The translations under genes were made by a program, and so were the position numbers. Below the pieces are notes generated by a model, which saw only the letters and a list, made by a program, of their open reading frames with translations, was not told where the DNA came from and did not search any database. Positions 7,756-17,759 of a DNA stretch of 64,000 nucleotides are shown here, in pieces. The DNA is taken from assembly GCA_944324845.1 (NCBI GenBank), contig CALUXX010000003.1, positions 62,001-126,000 of the forward strand. The letters run 5' to 3'. The number at the start of each line of letters is the position of its first letter. Position 1 is the stretch's first letter. Source of the stretch: Candidatus Gastranaerophilales bacterium (GTDB lineage: Bacteria > Cyanobacteriota > Vampirovibrionia > Gastranaerophilales > Gastranaerophilaceae).

Positions 7756-8097
7756 ATGAAAAAAGACATCTGTATTGATTTTGATGGAGTGCTAAACACC
7801 TACACCCACTGGCAAGGCGAGGATTATCTTTTTGAAATGAAAGATGGTTGTGATGAATTTTTGAAAAAACTTTCTCAAACCTACAATATCACCATCTTAA
7901 CCACCAGAAAACCCCATCTTGTCACAAAATGGCTCGAAAAATACAATCTACAAACCTATATAAAACAAGTTACTAACCAAAAAATTCCTGCAATCGCTTA
8001 TGTTGATGATAGAGCAATCGCATTCAACGGCAACTATGACAAACTGTTTTCTGACATCATAAACTTTGTTCACTATAGCAAAATTCAACCAAAATAA
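7756..8097 (+). CDS. Small HAD-like phosphatase
   Basis: This 113-aa protein has HAD motif I DFDGVLNTY (Asp7/Asp9), motif II as ILTTRK, and a late YVDDRAIAF acidic motif. It is short and capless, like the small 5'-nucleotidase or polynucleotide phosphatase-type HAD proteins. The substrate is unknown. The frame is open to 7699, but AAGGAG lies 10 nt before the ATG at 7756, and the earlier ATG is inside the operator palindrome. The divergent XRE regulator probably controls it. Confidence 0.75.
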   Translation: MKKDICIDFDGVLNTYTHWQGEDYLFEMKDGCDEFLKKLSQTYNITILTTRKPHLVTKWLEKYNLQTYIKQVTNQKIPAIAYVDDRAIAFNGNYDKLFSDIINFVHYSKIQPK

Positions 8098-8393
8098 ATA
8101 TTTCAGCTTTTATACACTTATCTATGAATATTAACCTCTATTCGATACATCTGCCCCATTCCTTCTTCCTATATTCCTTAGGAAGAATATGAAGTTATGT
8201 AACAAAATAACCAATTTTGAGCAATTTTATATTCAAAATATATTTTATATATATACAAATGATATATAAATCTAATTTATATAAAAGACTACCTTCTACT
8301 TTCTACCTACTAATCTTTTACACGAGGAATTGTAACAAATTCCAAGGAAGCTTCATCTTGAAGCTTTTTTTTTGCGCGAAAATACTTTTCAGA
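8098..8393 (+). ncRNA. Non-coding gap ending in a rightward terminator; possible small RNA or long 3' UTR
   Basis: No supported ORF lies here. An 8-bp inverted repeat (TTCTTCCT 8163-8170, AGGAAGAA 8180-8187), a 6-bp hairpin (GGAATT 8326-8331, AATTCC 8338-8343) and a terminator (8346-8373) all read rightward. The only rightward gene ended 250 nt earlier, so the region is either a long structured 3' UTR of the HAD gene or a separate small RNA. No clear promoter is visible. Confidence 0.3.
8346..8373 (+). terminator. Intrinsic terminator, rightward
   Basis: AAGCTTC (8348-8354) pairs with GAAGCTT (8360-8366) and runs into nine consecutive T residues. The minus strand lacks a T tract, so it does not serve the SNF2 gene. 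Confidence 0.8.
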
Positions 8394-11387
8394 TTAAGCA
8401 GACAGAGTAAAGATTTCGTAAATTTCTTCGTCTGTAAGTTCTGTAATAATCTTTTCGCCTTCGTAAACAGCCAAATCGGCAAGTTCTTTTTTGGATTTAA
8501 GCATTTCGTCAATTTTTTCTTCGAAGGTACCTAGAGTTATCATTCTGTGAACCATTACATTCTTATCCTGACCGATACGGTATGTTCTGTCTGTTGCCTG
8601 ATCTTCAACAGCAGGGTTCCACCATAGGTCGTAGTGGATTACATTTGTTGCACTTGTCAGGTTCAGACCTGTACCACCTGCTTTTAGTGACAAAATCATA
8701 ACTTTGTGTTCTTCTTCTGTTTGGAATTTTTCGATTATATCTTCTCTTTGAGAAACTGTTAGGCTTCCGTGGAAGAACAGAGGTTCTGTATTACATTCTT
8801 GGGCGATTACTTTGCATAGGATATCACCCATTTCTTTGTATTGGGTAAATATCAAGGTCTTTTCGCCGTTATCGATTATGCTTTGAACAAGGTCGATACA
8901 TTTTTCCATTTTACCTGAAAGTTCTCTGCCCATTTCGCCTGATTTAAGGAATTGGTATGGGTGGTTACAGATTTGTTTTAGAGCGGTAATAAGTTTGAAG
9001 ATATTTCCGCGTCTGTTCACACCTGTAAATCCGCTAATTTTGGTCATCATTTCATTAAGAGTTTTTTCATACAATACAGCTTGAACTTTTGATAAGTAGC
9101 AGTATTCGTTGAGTACCATTTTTTCAGGCAGGTCGGAAATTACGTTTTTGTCTGTTTTCAAACGTCTTAGGACAAACGGGGATATAGACATTCGCAATTT
9201 GCCGGCTCTTGAATGTTCTTTAAACCTTTCTATCGGGATTGCATAACTTTTTTGGAATTCTCTAAGTGAACCGAGATAACCTTTATTGATAAAATCAAAA
9301 ATACTCCACAATTCTGTTAAACGGTTTTCTACCGGAGTACCTGTCATTGCAATTTTTACATCTGATTTAAGCATTTTGATTGCAAGAGTTTGTGCGGTAT
9401 CAGGGTTTTTGATATTTTGAGCTTCATCAACGATGATTACGCTCCACGCTTGTTTTTTAAGTTCTTCAACATCTATTCTCATTATTGCGTATGTTGTTAG
9501 AATTATGTCGTGGTTTGTATCAAGTTTTCTATCTGCTCCGTGGTATATTGTTGCATCAAGACTTGGGGCAAAAAGTTGAAGTTCTTTCATCCAGTTACCC
9601 ATTAGTGTCGTTGGACAGATTACTAATACAGGGTGTTTCAGTTTGTTTTCTTCTTTCATTTTTAATATCAAACTGATTACCTGAATTGTTTTACCTAACC
9701 CCATATCATCTGCCATACATGCGCCAAAACCTTTGACAACATTTGTCCACAACCAGCGCAAACCTACTTCTTGGTATGGTCTTAACTCTCCATTGAGCCT
9801 CTTTGGTATCGTCATTTCTACAGGTTTTGTAAAGTCTGATAATACCCTTGCAAATGCTGCATCATAATCAAAATCATATTGTTCAAATTGTCCTGACAAT
9901 GACGCGTGAATAAGTTCCATTCTGGACATTGATTTAAGATTTGATTTTGCAATTTGTTCAAATATCTTTTTGCCTTCTTCTTTATCAACCAATACATATT
10001 TATTTTTGTATTTGATAAGTCCGTTATTTTCTTCAATAAGTTTTTGGTATTCTTCCAATGAAATTTTTTCATTACCGATTGAGATTTCATAAGAGAATTC
10101 CAAAATATCATCAAGTGAAATTTTTGAAGCATTTGTTATATTATTCATCAAATCAGACAAATCGCCTGAACGAGATTCTTTAACTTTTGCGTTGATTGAA
10201 GCTCTCGGAACTACTATGTTTTGAAGTTCATCAGGCAAGATTACTTCTATCTGAGCCTTTTGAAGATAGTATGCTGTTTGTGTAATTATTTTATATACTT
10301 CGTTCAAGTTCAAATCAAGATAGAGTTTGTTTTCATCCTCAAAAAGTGTTTCTAATTCAGGCATATAACGAAGTGCATAATTTAATTGCTTTTCTACAAT
10401 TCTTGAGATGTCTGAAGCCTTTGCGCCAAAAACTTCTTCGTCTGTATAAAGTTTGTCAATTAATACGCTTTCATCAGTTTTTCTGTTTTTGATATAAACC
10501 TTTAATCTGAACAGGTCATCCTTTTCGTTTTCTATCTTGAAGAAAGGTATTACATCATATTTGCCCAAATATAATTCGTCAAACCATTGTGCAAAACTTT
10601 CGGCTAAATCTTTACCCTTCAAAACTGCCTTTTGCTCTAAGTCTTTCAACAAGTATTGACCTGATTTAACCTCACTAAATCTGTACATCTTTATTCCTAA
10701 AAATTTGTAGATTAAATAATTTAGGTATGTATAAATAAATTCATATACAAAATTTTTCGGAACTTCTCCGTCTATAAACAAATCAGGCGGCATACATTCT
10801 TCAAATTGGTTTATTATACGCGCCATTTTTTGGTTATTAATTATCGGCTCATATACAATTCTGAACATCTGGCCGTAACGTTTTACTGTCGGTATAAAGT
10901 ACAATTTTTCAATTAACTTCATTACAAAGTATGTTAATTTGTTCAAATAGATAAATGTCGGAGTTAAATCCGCTAAATCAACAATATTCCCAAATCCGCC
11001 AAAATAATCCATCACTAAATCCCAAGCCATAAAATATCCGACTTGATCTTTAAATACACTGGATTTGAAACGGAATAGAGAACCCTTTGATTTTAAATAA
11101 TATTGAAAATTGTTTGTCGGTGTCACAAAGAAAGATAATGGGTTCACTCTCGGTGAATTGGTCGGTTTGTTTATCAGATAGAAATTTGTGTTCCTTGTCG
11201 GAGCGTTTGGACTTAAAAATACTCCCGCAAATTCATCTTCTATTATTTGATAAATCATACTCAATGTGTATCTGAAATCCTTGTTCTTGAAATGCTCAGG
11301 ATTCTCACTTAAATTGAAAAATAATTCATCTACATTGTTCTTCTTAAACGAAAAGTCAATATTTAAATCTTCTATCTTATTACTCAT
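8394..11387 (-). CDS. SNF2-family DEAD/H helicase-like ATPase
   Basis: This 997-aa protein has a C-terminal SNF2 motor: Walker A DDMGLGKTIQ, Walker B DEAQ, the SNF2-specific LKQICNHP region, and motifs V/VI in GGTGLNLTSATNVIHYD and DQATDRTYRIGQ. The N-terminal 500 residues form a bacterial SNF2-associated region with no zinc-binding SWIM motif that I can see. Such proteins translocate on double-stranded DNA and remodel protein-DNA complexes; a role with RNA polymerase or repair is possible. GAGAAAG lies a few bases before the ATG. No methylase, nuclease or phospholipase partner is adjacent, so a defence-island role is not supported. Confidence 0.9.
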   Translation of the reverse strand: MSNKIEDLNIDFSFKKNNVDELFFNLSENPEHFKNKDFRYTLSMIYQIIEDEFAGVFLSPNAPTRNTNFYLINKPTNSPRVNPLSFFVTPTNNFQYYLKSKGSLFRFKSSVFKDQVGYFMAWDLVMDYFGGFGNIVDLADLTPTFIYLNKLTYFVMKLIEKLYFIPTVKRYGQMFRIVYEPIINNQKMARIINQFEECMPPDLFIDGEVPKNFVYEFIYTYLNYLIYKFLGIKMYRFSEVKSGQYLLKDLEQKAVLKGKDLAESFAQWFDELYLGKYDVIPFFKIENEKDDLFRLKVYIKNRKTDESVLIDKLYTDEEVFGAKASDISRIVEKQLNYALRYMPELETLFEDENKLYLDLNLNEVYKIITQTAYYLQKAQIEVILPDELQNIVVPRASINAKVKESRSGDLSDLMNNITNASKISLDDILEFSYEISIGNEKISLEEYQKLIEENNGLIKYKNKYVLVDKEEGKKIFEQIAKSNLKSMSRMELIHASLSGQFEQYDFDYDAAFARVLSDFTKPVEMTIPKRLNGELRPYQEVGLRWLWTNVVKGFGACMADDMGLGKTIQVISLILKMKEENKLKHPVLVICPTTLMGNWMKELQLFAPSLDATIYHGADRKLDTNHDIILTTYAIMRIDVEELKKQAWSVIIVDEAQNIKNPDTAQTLAIKMLKSDVKIAMTGTPVENRLTELWSIFDFINKGYLGSLREFQKSYAIPIERFKEHSRAGKLRMSISPFVLRRLKTDKNVISDLPEKMVLNEYCYLSKVQAVLYEKTLNEMMTKISGFTGVNRRGNIFKLITALKQICNHPYQFLKSGEMGRELSGKMEKCIDLVQSIIDNGEKTLIFTQYKEMGDILCKVIAQECNTEPLFFHGSLTVSQREDIIEKFQTEEEHKVMILSLKAGGTGLNLTSATNVIHYDLWWNPAVEDQATDRTYRIGQDKNVMVHRMITLGTFEEKIDEMLKSKKELADLAVYEGEKIITELTDEEIYEIFTLSA

Positions 11388-11420
11388 ATCTTTCTCTACT
11401 AAACAAATCTGCCTGTCGTT

Positions 11421-11453
11421 TTAAAAAGGTTAGGCTATAATAAGCCTAACCCG
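11421..11453 (-). terminator. Intrinsic terminator of gpmI
   Basis: On the minus strand GGTTAGGCT and AGCCTAACC (plus 11428-11436 and 11443-11451) form a 9-bp stem with a 6-nt loop, followed by T5. Confidence 0.85.
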
Positions 11454-11461
11454 CTTTTTAT

Positions 11462-12988
11462 TTATTTTATTAATGATTTTCCGGTCATTTCTGCCGGTTG
11501 TTTAATTCCAAGTAATTGCAATACGGTCGGTGCAACATCACATAGCGCGCCTGTTTGTCTTAATTCAATTTCAGGTGATGCGTTAATCAATACAAATGGA
11601 ACTTCATTTGTTGTATGTGCTGTTTGAGGTTTTCCGGTTTCTTCATCTACCATAACCTCTGAATTTCCGTGGTCTGCTGTTAGCAACATTGTTATTCCGT
11701 TTGCTTTGCAAGCATCTGCAATTTTTCCAACACATTCATCAACAACTTTGCAAGCTTTTGTTGCTGCTTCTATTACGCCTGTATGTCCTACCATATCAGG
11801 GTTTGCAAAGTTTACTAATATGAATTGGTATTTTGTATCTTCGATTGCTTTTAATACATTGTCGCAAACTTCGTAAGCACTCATTTCAGGCTGCATATCG
11901 TATGTCGCAACTTTTGGTGATGCTACTAAAATTCTTGTTTCGTGAGGCTGAGGTTCATCAATTCCACCATTAAAGAAGAATGTTACGTGTGCATATTTTT
12001 CTGTTTCTGCTGTTCTGAATTGATTTATTCCATTTGCCTCTAATACATCGCCTAATATGTTTACAAGTTTTTCTTTTGGAAATGCTACAGGGAATGTGAA
12101 TGTAGCTTCATAACTTGTCATTGTTGTATATAAGATGTTTTTAAGAACTTTCTTTCTGTTAAAGCCGTCAAAATCTTCAAAGTTGATTGCCTTTGTGATT
12201 TCTCTTGCTCTGTCTGGACGATAGTTGAAGAAAATTATTGAATCATTGTCGTGAATTCTTGTTTCTTCTCCGCCTATTACTGTAGGTAATACAAATTCAT
12301 CAGTTTCACCCTTTGCGTATGAATTTTCTACACCTTCTATCGCAGAATTTGCATGTTCACCTTCGCCTAACAATAATGCGTTATATCCTTTTTCAACTCT
12401 ATCCCAACGGTTATCTCTGTCCATTATGTAATAACGTCCGATAACTGTTGCAATCGGTGGAAGGTTATATTTTTTCAATTCATCTTCAACAACTTGCAAA
12501 TATTCACAAGCACTTGCAGGAGGCGTATCACGACCGTCTAAAAATGCGTGAACATATACCTTTGTTAAGCCATGATCTGCCGCCATCTTGATTAAAGCCA
12601 ACAAATGATCTAATGATGAATGAACTCCGCCGGTTGATACAAGTCCGTAAATATGCAATGAAGAATCATGTTTTTTAGCATGTTCTATTGCATTCAAAAA
12701 TCTTTCGTTTTTAAAGAAACTGCCATCTTTAATAGCATTGTTAATTTTTGACAAATCTTGATAAACAATTCTACCTGCACCCAAGTTCAAATGCCCAACT
12801 TCAGAATTTCCCATCTGACCTTCAGGTAATCCGACATTTTCTCCATCAGCTTTTATGTGTATAAATTTTTCTTCTTTTTCTAACTTAGGTACATTTACCG
12901 GATTTGCAAGTTTTGTTGCATCATATTTTGCTGAACCGGTTGAAATTCCCCATCCGTCCATTATACATAATAAAACTCGTTTACTCAT
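11462..12988 (-). CDS. gpmI: 2,3-bisphosphoglycerate-independent phosphoglycerate mutase
   Basis: This 508-aa enzyme interconverts 3- and 2-phosphoglycerate in glycolysis and gluconeogenesis. It is in the alkaline phosphatase superfamily: metal-binding Asp11 (IMDGWG), phosphorylated Ser62 in GNSEVGHLNLGAGR, the HAFLDGRDTPP substrate segment and the metal-binding TADHGNSE near the C-terminus. Length is typical. AAGGGA lies about 8 nt before the ATG. A histidine kinase gene lies 98 nt upstream on the same strand. With ppdK and pckA in this window it supports a full lower glycolytic and gluconeogenic path. Confidence 0.97.
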   Translation of the reverse strand: MSKRVLLCIMDGWGISTGSAKYDATKLANPVNVPKLEKEEKFIHIKADGENVGLPEGQMGNSEVGHLNLGAGRIVYQDLSKINNAIKDGSFFKNERFLNAIEHAKKHDSSLHIYGLVSTGGVHSSLDHLLALIKMAADHGLTKVYVHAFLDGRDTPPASACEYLQVVEDELKKYNLPPIATVIGRYYIMDRDNRWDRVEKGYNALLLGEGEHANSAIEGVENSYAKGETDEFVLPTVIGGEETRIHDNDSIIFFNYRPDRAREITKAINFEDFDGFNRKKVLKNILYTTMTSYEATFTFPVAFPKEKLVNILGDVLEANGINQFRTAETEKYAHVTFFFNGGIDEPQPHETRILVASPKVATYDMQPEMSAYEVCDNVLKAIEDTKYQFILVNFANPDMVGHTGVIEAATKACKVVDECVGKIADACKANGITMLLTADHGNSEVMVDEETGKPQTAHTTNEVPFVLINASPEIELRQTGALCDVAPTVLQLLGIKQPAEMTGKSLIK

Positions 12989-13086
12989 TTTTAATCCCTT
13001 CTTTCACTGTATGTTAGGAAAATTTTATCAAGAACACAAAAATTTTTCAACGGCAAAATTTATCCCCTTCTATTGTTGCCGATGAA

Positions 13087-14370
13087 TTAGTTAGGAATTT
13101 TTACGCAAAATTCTGTTCTTACATTTTCTTCACTGGTTACAATAATTTCTCCACCATGAGCAACTGCTATTTGCTGGGATAAATACAAGCCAAGTCCTGT
13201 TCCGACTTTGCGAAGTTTTTTAGCTGCTGAATAATATTTATTAAATATCATTTTTATTTCATCTTTAGAAATTCCTTGACCGTAATCAATTACAGAAATT
13301 GTTATGCCACCGTTATATGTACCTGTCTTAACCTCGATAGATTTTTTTGTATTGCTATGATCTATTGCATTTGAAATAAGGTTTTTTATAACTCTTCTCA
13401 ACTGAACAGCATCGGCATTTATTAGATTAACATTTTCTGATGGAATATAGTTCACATCTATTTTGTTATCTTTTGCGATTGGTTTCATTTCTTCAATAAT
13501 TTCTTCGATATACGGGTTTATTTCTATATCACTTTTTACTAACTTGATACCCTGCTCTCTTAATTTATAGGTTTCAAGCAAAATTTGCACCAACTCCAAT
13601 AAACTTTGATTAGAAGTTTTCATACTGTTTAAGGCAAACTTTTGTTTTTCAGAAATTTCACCAAACTTTTGAGCTAAAAATAAATCTATAATATTTGCCG
13701 CAGCGACAATCGGAACTTTTAAATCATGAGTTAAAGTTGCTACAAAGTCTTCTTTTAAAGTTTCTATTTCTTTTTCTGTCGTAATATCTTTAATTATTAA
13801 AACATATCTTTTTTTCTCAAGAGAAGTTAAAGGTTCAGAGTTAATTATAAAATTATTTGTAGGAGTATGTTTTATAAAAATTTCTGTATTTTTCAACTCG
13901 GAAACTTCAAAACTTTCTTCTCTGACAGGCTGAATAAATTCAAAAACATTTTTGCCCAAAATATCTTTTCCTTTTATTCCAAACCAATTTAATATTTTTG
14001 GGGTTGCTCGTAAAATTTCAAATTTTTCGTTAATAATTAAAATTCCATCTGACAACGAATTGATTACCGATTCCAAAAGTTTGTTCTGACGCATAAGTTC
14101 AGACTGGTATTCAATAATCATTTTTTCTCTATCGTTTAGAGTTTCAACCATCCTATTTATACTATCAGTTACATTTTGATATGTCGGATGTTCAACTTTC
14201 TCAATTTTTGTTGATAAATTTCCATATCTGATAGAATCAACTGTTGTCGTTACTTTGCCTAAGTAATCATTAATTTTAGACCATCTTTTATTCGATCTGC
14301 GGGTTATAAAAAACAAGCAAACAAATACAAGAATTACGCATATATTAACTAAGTAAAAATATGAAAACAT
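13087..14370 (-). CDS. Membrane histidine kinase with HAMP-like and PAS domains
   Basis: This 427-aa protein has one N-terminal membrane segment (about 5-23), a HAMP-like linker (24-80), a PAS domain (about 98-205), a HisKA domain with phosphoacceptor His215 in THDLKVP, and an HATPase domain with an N box (NLISNAIDHS), DYGQGIS and GTGLGLY. The architecture resembles PhoR/WalK-type sensors, but no periplasmic sensor loop exists, so the PAS domain is the likely input. No response regulator is adjacent. AGAGAG lies about 10 nt before the ATG. It is followed by gpmI. Confidence 0.92.
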   Translation of the reverse strand: MFSYFYLVNICVILVFVCLFFITRRSNKRWSKINDYLGKVTTTVDSIRYGNLSTKIEKVEHPTYQNVTDSINRMVETLNDREKMIIEYQSELMRQNKLLESVINSLSDGILIINEKFEILRATPKILNWFGIKGKDILGKNVFEFIQPVREESFEVSELKNTEIFIKHTPTNNFIINSEPLTSLEKKRYVLIIKDITTEKEIETLKEDFVATLTHDLKVPIVAAANIIDLFLAQKFGEISEKQKFALNSMKTSNQSLLELVQILLETYKLREQGIKLVKSDIEINPYIEEIIEEMKPIAKDNKIDVNYIPSENVNLINADAVQLRRVIKNLISNAIDHSNTKKSIEVKTGTYNGGITISVIDYGQGISKDEIKMIFNKYYSAAKKLRKVGTGLGLYLSQQIAVAHGGEIIVTSEENVRTEFCVKIPN

Positions 14371-14446
14371 TTATTTTTCTCTCTTTATGCTATAATTATA
14401 TCAAATAGTAAGATTTTTGTTAAGATACTTAGGATTTTATTTTAGT

Positions 14447-14929
14447 ATGTCAAAGATAAAGCTTCCAAATTCAATCAGAATGGTCATTACCGACTTTGAC
14501 GGTATTATGACTGATAATTGTGTTTATATTAACGAAGATTTCACAATGAGTCGAAAACTTAATTTTAAAGATATTATGGGACTTTCTCGTTTGAGAAAAA
14601 ACAACATAGAAGTTGCAATAATTTCAGGTGAAAAAAACTCTGCTATAGAAATTTTATCAAAGAAATTCAACATTACAGAAGTTCACCAAAATATAAGAAT
14701 AAAAATTAATGTGCTAAAATCTATAATTGAAAAGTATAATCTATCACAAGAAGAATACTTGTATATTGGTGATGACATTAACGATTTAGAATGTTTGGAA
14801 TATGCAAAATATAAAATCAGTGTACCGCATTCACCAAATGTCATCAAAGAGATTAAAGATATTCAAATAACTGAAAATACAGCAGGTGACGGAGCATTTA
14901 GAGAGGTTGCGGATTGTTTGATTGGTTAA
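14447..14929 (+). CDS. KdsC-like HAD phosphatase
   Basis: This 160-aa protein has HAD motif I DFDGIMTDN (Asp16/Asp18), a Ser in IISGE, and the late acidic motif YIGDDINDLE. Length and motif spacing match the KdsC / CMP-sugar-associated phosphatase family, whose best-known member makes KDO from KDO-8-phosphate for LPS. Substitution on other nonulosonate phosphates cannot be excluded. The ATG at 14447 is preferred over a TTG at 14417 because it begins the conserved part. It overlaps the next gene by 16 nt, so the two are probably co-translated. Confidence 0.8.
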   Translation: MSKIKLPNSIRMVITDFDGIMTDNCVYINEDFTMSRKLNFKDIMGLSRLRKNNIEVAIISGEKNSAIEILSKKFNITEVHQNIRIKINVLKSIIEKYNLSQEEYLYIGDDINDLECLEYAKYKISVPHSPNVIKEIKDIQITENTAGDGAFREVADCLIG

Positions 14930-16401
14930 AAAAAGTAACAAAAGAAGTTAAAGATTTAAATATATCTGTAAATTCATATCAAAAAGATACGGTAATCCAA
15001 TCATTACCTACGATTGCGTATGTTAACAGGGCAAAAAAAGCATTAGAACAAGGCAATCTTGCAGAAGCTGAAAACATCTTAAAAAAGGCCCTAGATATTT
15101 CTCAACAAGACCCTTTGGTTTACAGATATCTTGGGAAAATTAACGAAAAACAAGGTAAATTTTCACAAGCAGTTGATTACTATACAAAATCTGCAAAAAT
15201 AAATCCGCAAGACAAAGAGGTTTGGCTGCGTCTTGGAATGAGCCAATTAAATTCAAAACTTATAGAAGAATCCATCACTTCATTTGAAAAAGCAAACAAA
15301 GTCAGCCCGATGAATACTGATGTTTATACCGGCTGGGGAATGGCGTTGATGAGGTTAAAAAAATATAAACTTGCCAGAGATAAATTTTTAACCGCAGTTA
15401 AAATAAACAAATACAATTACACCGCAATACTACTATCAGCAGTTATGGAAGTAAGATTATGCGACTATGAATCAGCAGAAATGAAGCTTGCTTTTTTGAC
15501 AAAAGTTGCCCCGAACGAAAGCAGCACATACGAGTATGCAAATTTAAAACTTCTTAAAGCAAATTACAAAGAAGCAGAAATGTATGCAACAAAATCAATA
15601 AACATAAATCCACAAATGCTTCCATCCTATTTTATATTAGGAGAAATCTATTCAATAACGCACAATTTGGAAAAAACAGAAAAGACTTTCCGTATTGCGC
15701 TAAGTAACGATTTAGAAAATTCAACACTGCATTATGAATGGGGGAAAGCATACTTAAGATTTTATGACGATGACAAAGCTCAAGAACAATTTGAATTAGC
15801 ACTTCAAATGGAACCTGATTTTATAGAAGCAAAAGCAGGTTTAGCATTAACACAAGCATACAAACAAAATTTTGCAATTCTGGACGGGTTAAAAGAAAAA
15901 TATGGAGAAAATCTATATATTCAAGAAGCTCTTGGATTAGAAAAATATCATAACGGACAGTATGAAGATGCCGCAGAAATGTTTAAAAAAGTTATACGCA
16001 CAGATGACAAACAAACTTATAACTACCTAAACCTTGCAAAAACATACAGCAAATTAAACGATAAAGTAAAAACCAGAGAATATTTTGATAAATTCACATT
16101 ACATAATCCGCAATATTTAAAAGGATTAGTAGAATATTCAAAATGGTTAATAGAGATTTCAGATTTTGCAGATGCTCAAAGAAAACTTCGTAAAGCAGAA
16201 AAATTAGACAACAAAAACACCGAAATATTAAATATGATGTTTTATTGTTCATATAAACTTGTCAAAGATAACATTTGTGAATATAATGTAAAGGAAGCAA
16301 TATCAATTGCGGATAGAATAAAACCTTTCGAAGCTTTTAAATATCCAACAGAATACAACGAACTAAAAGTAATTTTAGAAAATTTACAAAAGGAAAAATA
16401 A
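14914..16401 (+). CDS. Tetratricopeptide-repeat protein
   Basis: This 495-aa protein consists of about ten 34-residue TPR units, for example [20 protein letters not shown] and [20 protein letters not shown]. It has no signal peptide or membrane segment and is likely a cytosolic protein-interaction scaffold. Translation appears to begin at TTG 14914 with AGAGG about 9 nt upstream, inside the end of the KdsC-like gene. The stop is one base before the TTG of lysC, so the three genes form a tight operon. The partner is unknown. Confidence 0.85.
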   Translation: MFDWLKKVTKEVKDLNISVNSYQKDTVIQSLPTIAYVNRAKKALEQGNLAEAENILKKALDISQQDPLVYRYLGKINEKQGKFSQAVDYYTKSAKINPQDKEVWLRLGMSQLNSKLIEESITSFEKANKVSPMNTDVYTGWGMALMRLKKYKLARDKFLTAVKINKYNYTAILLSAVMEVRLCDYESAEMKLAFLTKVAPNESSTYEYANLKLLKANYKEAEMYATKSININPQMLPSYFILGEIYSITHNLEKTEKTFRIALSNDLENSTLHYEWGKAYLRFYDDDKAQEQFELALQMEPDFIEAKAGLALTQAYKQNFAILDGLKEKYGENLYIQEALGLEKYHNGQYEDAAEMFKKVIRTDDKQTYNYLNLAKTYSKLNDKVKTREYFDKFTLHNPQYLKGLVEYSKWLIEISDFADAQRKLRKAEKLDNKNTEILNMMFYCSYKLVKDNICEYNVKEAISIADRIKPFEAFKYPTEYNELKVILENLQKEK

Positions 16402-16402
16402 A

Positions 16403-17668
16403 TTGAAAAAGATAATAGTTCAAAAATTTGGCGGAACATCAGTTGCCGACACAGACAAAATAAAAAACGTAGCAAAAACAGTAATTAGAGAAAAAAACAA
16501 CGGGAATGATGTAGTAGTTGTAGTATCAGCAATGGGGCATACAACAGACCATTTGGTAAAAATGGCACACGATATCAACCCTAACCCTTCAAGCAGAGAA
16601 ATGGATATGCTTTTATCAACAGGAGAATGCGTATCAATAGCATTATTAACAATGGCAATACAAGCTCAAGGGTATAAAGCAGTAAGTTTTAACGCATCAC
16701 AAATCGGCATATTGACAGAGAATATACACTCAAAAGCCAGAATTGTAGATATTAAAACAGAAAAATTAAAAAAGAATTTAGAAGCAGGTAATATAATAGT
16801 TGTTGCAGGTTTCCAAGGTGTAACAGAAGATGGAGAAATCACAACATTAGGACGTGGCGGTTCAGACACATCAGCCGTTGCACTTGCGGCAGCATTAAAC
16901 GCAGAACGATGCGATATATATACAGATGTAGAAGGTGTTTACACAACAGACCCAAGAGTTGTTCCAAACGCATCAAGACTTGATATTGTATCTTATGAAG
17001 AAATGCTTGAATTGGCACATGCCGGCGCAAATGTTTTACACCCTAGAAGTGTTGAAACCGCAAAACAATATTCAGTACCGCTTCGAGTAAGAAGCAGTTT
17101 TAACTTAGACAACATGGGAACACTAATAATAGGAGTTGATGAAATGGAAATAAATAAACCGGTTACAGGAGTTGCCGCAGATTCTTCGCAAGTCAGAATT
17201 GTAGTATGTGAAGTTCCGGATACTCCTGGTGAGGCTGCAACATTATTCTCAAGCCTTGCAAAAGAAAATGTTTCAGTTGATATGATTATTCAATCATATG
17301 CGCGCAAAGCTTCACAAACAAATGACATCGCATTTACAATCAATAAAGAAGATTTACCAAAAGCTCTTGATGTATTAGAAGATGTTAAAGTAAGATTAAA
17401 TGCTGCTGATGTTAAAATTGATGAAAATATTTCAAAAGTTTCAATAATCGGTGCAGGTATGATTGATAGACCGGGTATTGCATCTACAATGTTCCAAACA
17501 CTTGCAGATTCAAACATCAATATTAAAATGATTTCTACAAGTGAAATCAAAATCAGTTGCTTAATAAACAAAGAAGATGCTTCAAAAGCTGTTAAAAAAT
17601 TACACGAAGTATTCAGCTTAGGTTGCGATGAAATTGCAGATGTAAAAGGTACTTTACCGGATGTTTAA
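16403..17668 (+). CDS. lysC: Aspartate kinase
   Basis: This 421-aa enzyme phosphorylates aspartate, the first step to lysine, diaminopimelate, threonine and methionine. It starts with TTG, preceded by AAAAGG. The kinase motif KFGGTS is at 8-13 and the [11 protein letters not shown] segment near 150-160. Two ACT domains occupy roughly 265-405, a monofunctional arrangement open to feedback inhibition by pathway amino acids. There is no fused homoserine dehydrogenase. A hairpin follows at 17671-17696. With dapL it supplies the meso-DAP branch. Confidence 0.97.
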   Translation: MKKIIVQKFGGTSVADTDKIKNVAKTVIREKNNGNDVVVVVSAMGHTTDHLVKMAHDINPNPSSREMDMLLSTGECVSIALLTMAIQAQGYKAVSFNASQIGILTENIHSKARIVDIKTEKLKKNLEAGNIIVVAGFQGVTEDGEITTLGRGGSDTSAVALAAALNAERCDIYTDVEGVYTTDPRVVPNASRLDIVSYEEMLELAHAGANVLHPRSVETAKQYSVPLRVRSSFNLDNMGTLIIGVDEMEINKPVTGVAADSSQVRIVVCEVPDTPGEAATLFSSLAKENVSVDMIIQSYARKASQTNDIAFTINKEDLPKALDVLEDVKVRLNAADVKIDENISKVSIIGAGMIDRPGIASTMFQTLADSNINIKMISTSEIKISCLINKEDASKAVKKLHEVFSLGCDEIADVKGTLPDV

Positions 17669-17670
17669 AA

Positions 17671-17696
17671 TGTAGGGGAAATTAATTTTCCCCTAC
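17671..17696 (+). terminator. Terminator-like hairpin after lysC
   Basis: TGTAGGGGAAA and TTTCCCCTACA form an 11-bp stem with a short TTAA-type loop. The T-rich stretch begins only 10 nt later, so termination efficiency is uncertain. Confidence 0.6.
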
Positions 17697-17759
17697 AGGA
17701 CTAGCAATTTTTTTATTTTTTGCTTATTAATATAATGTGTATCTAAAAATGGGGAACTA

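Noticed and set aside
8163-8187. TTCTTCCT/AGGAAGAA inverted repeat as a terminator of the HAD gene
   Set aside because: It has a 9-nt AT-rich loop and no T tract; the terminator at 8346 is far stronger.
8394-11387. SNF2 helicase as part of a DISARM- or Zorya-like defence island
   Set aside because: No methyltransferase, DUF1998, phospholipase D or ZorA/B-like partner lies nearby; its neighbours are housekeeping genes.
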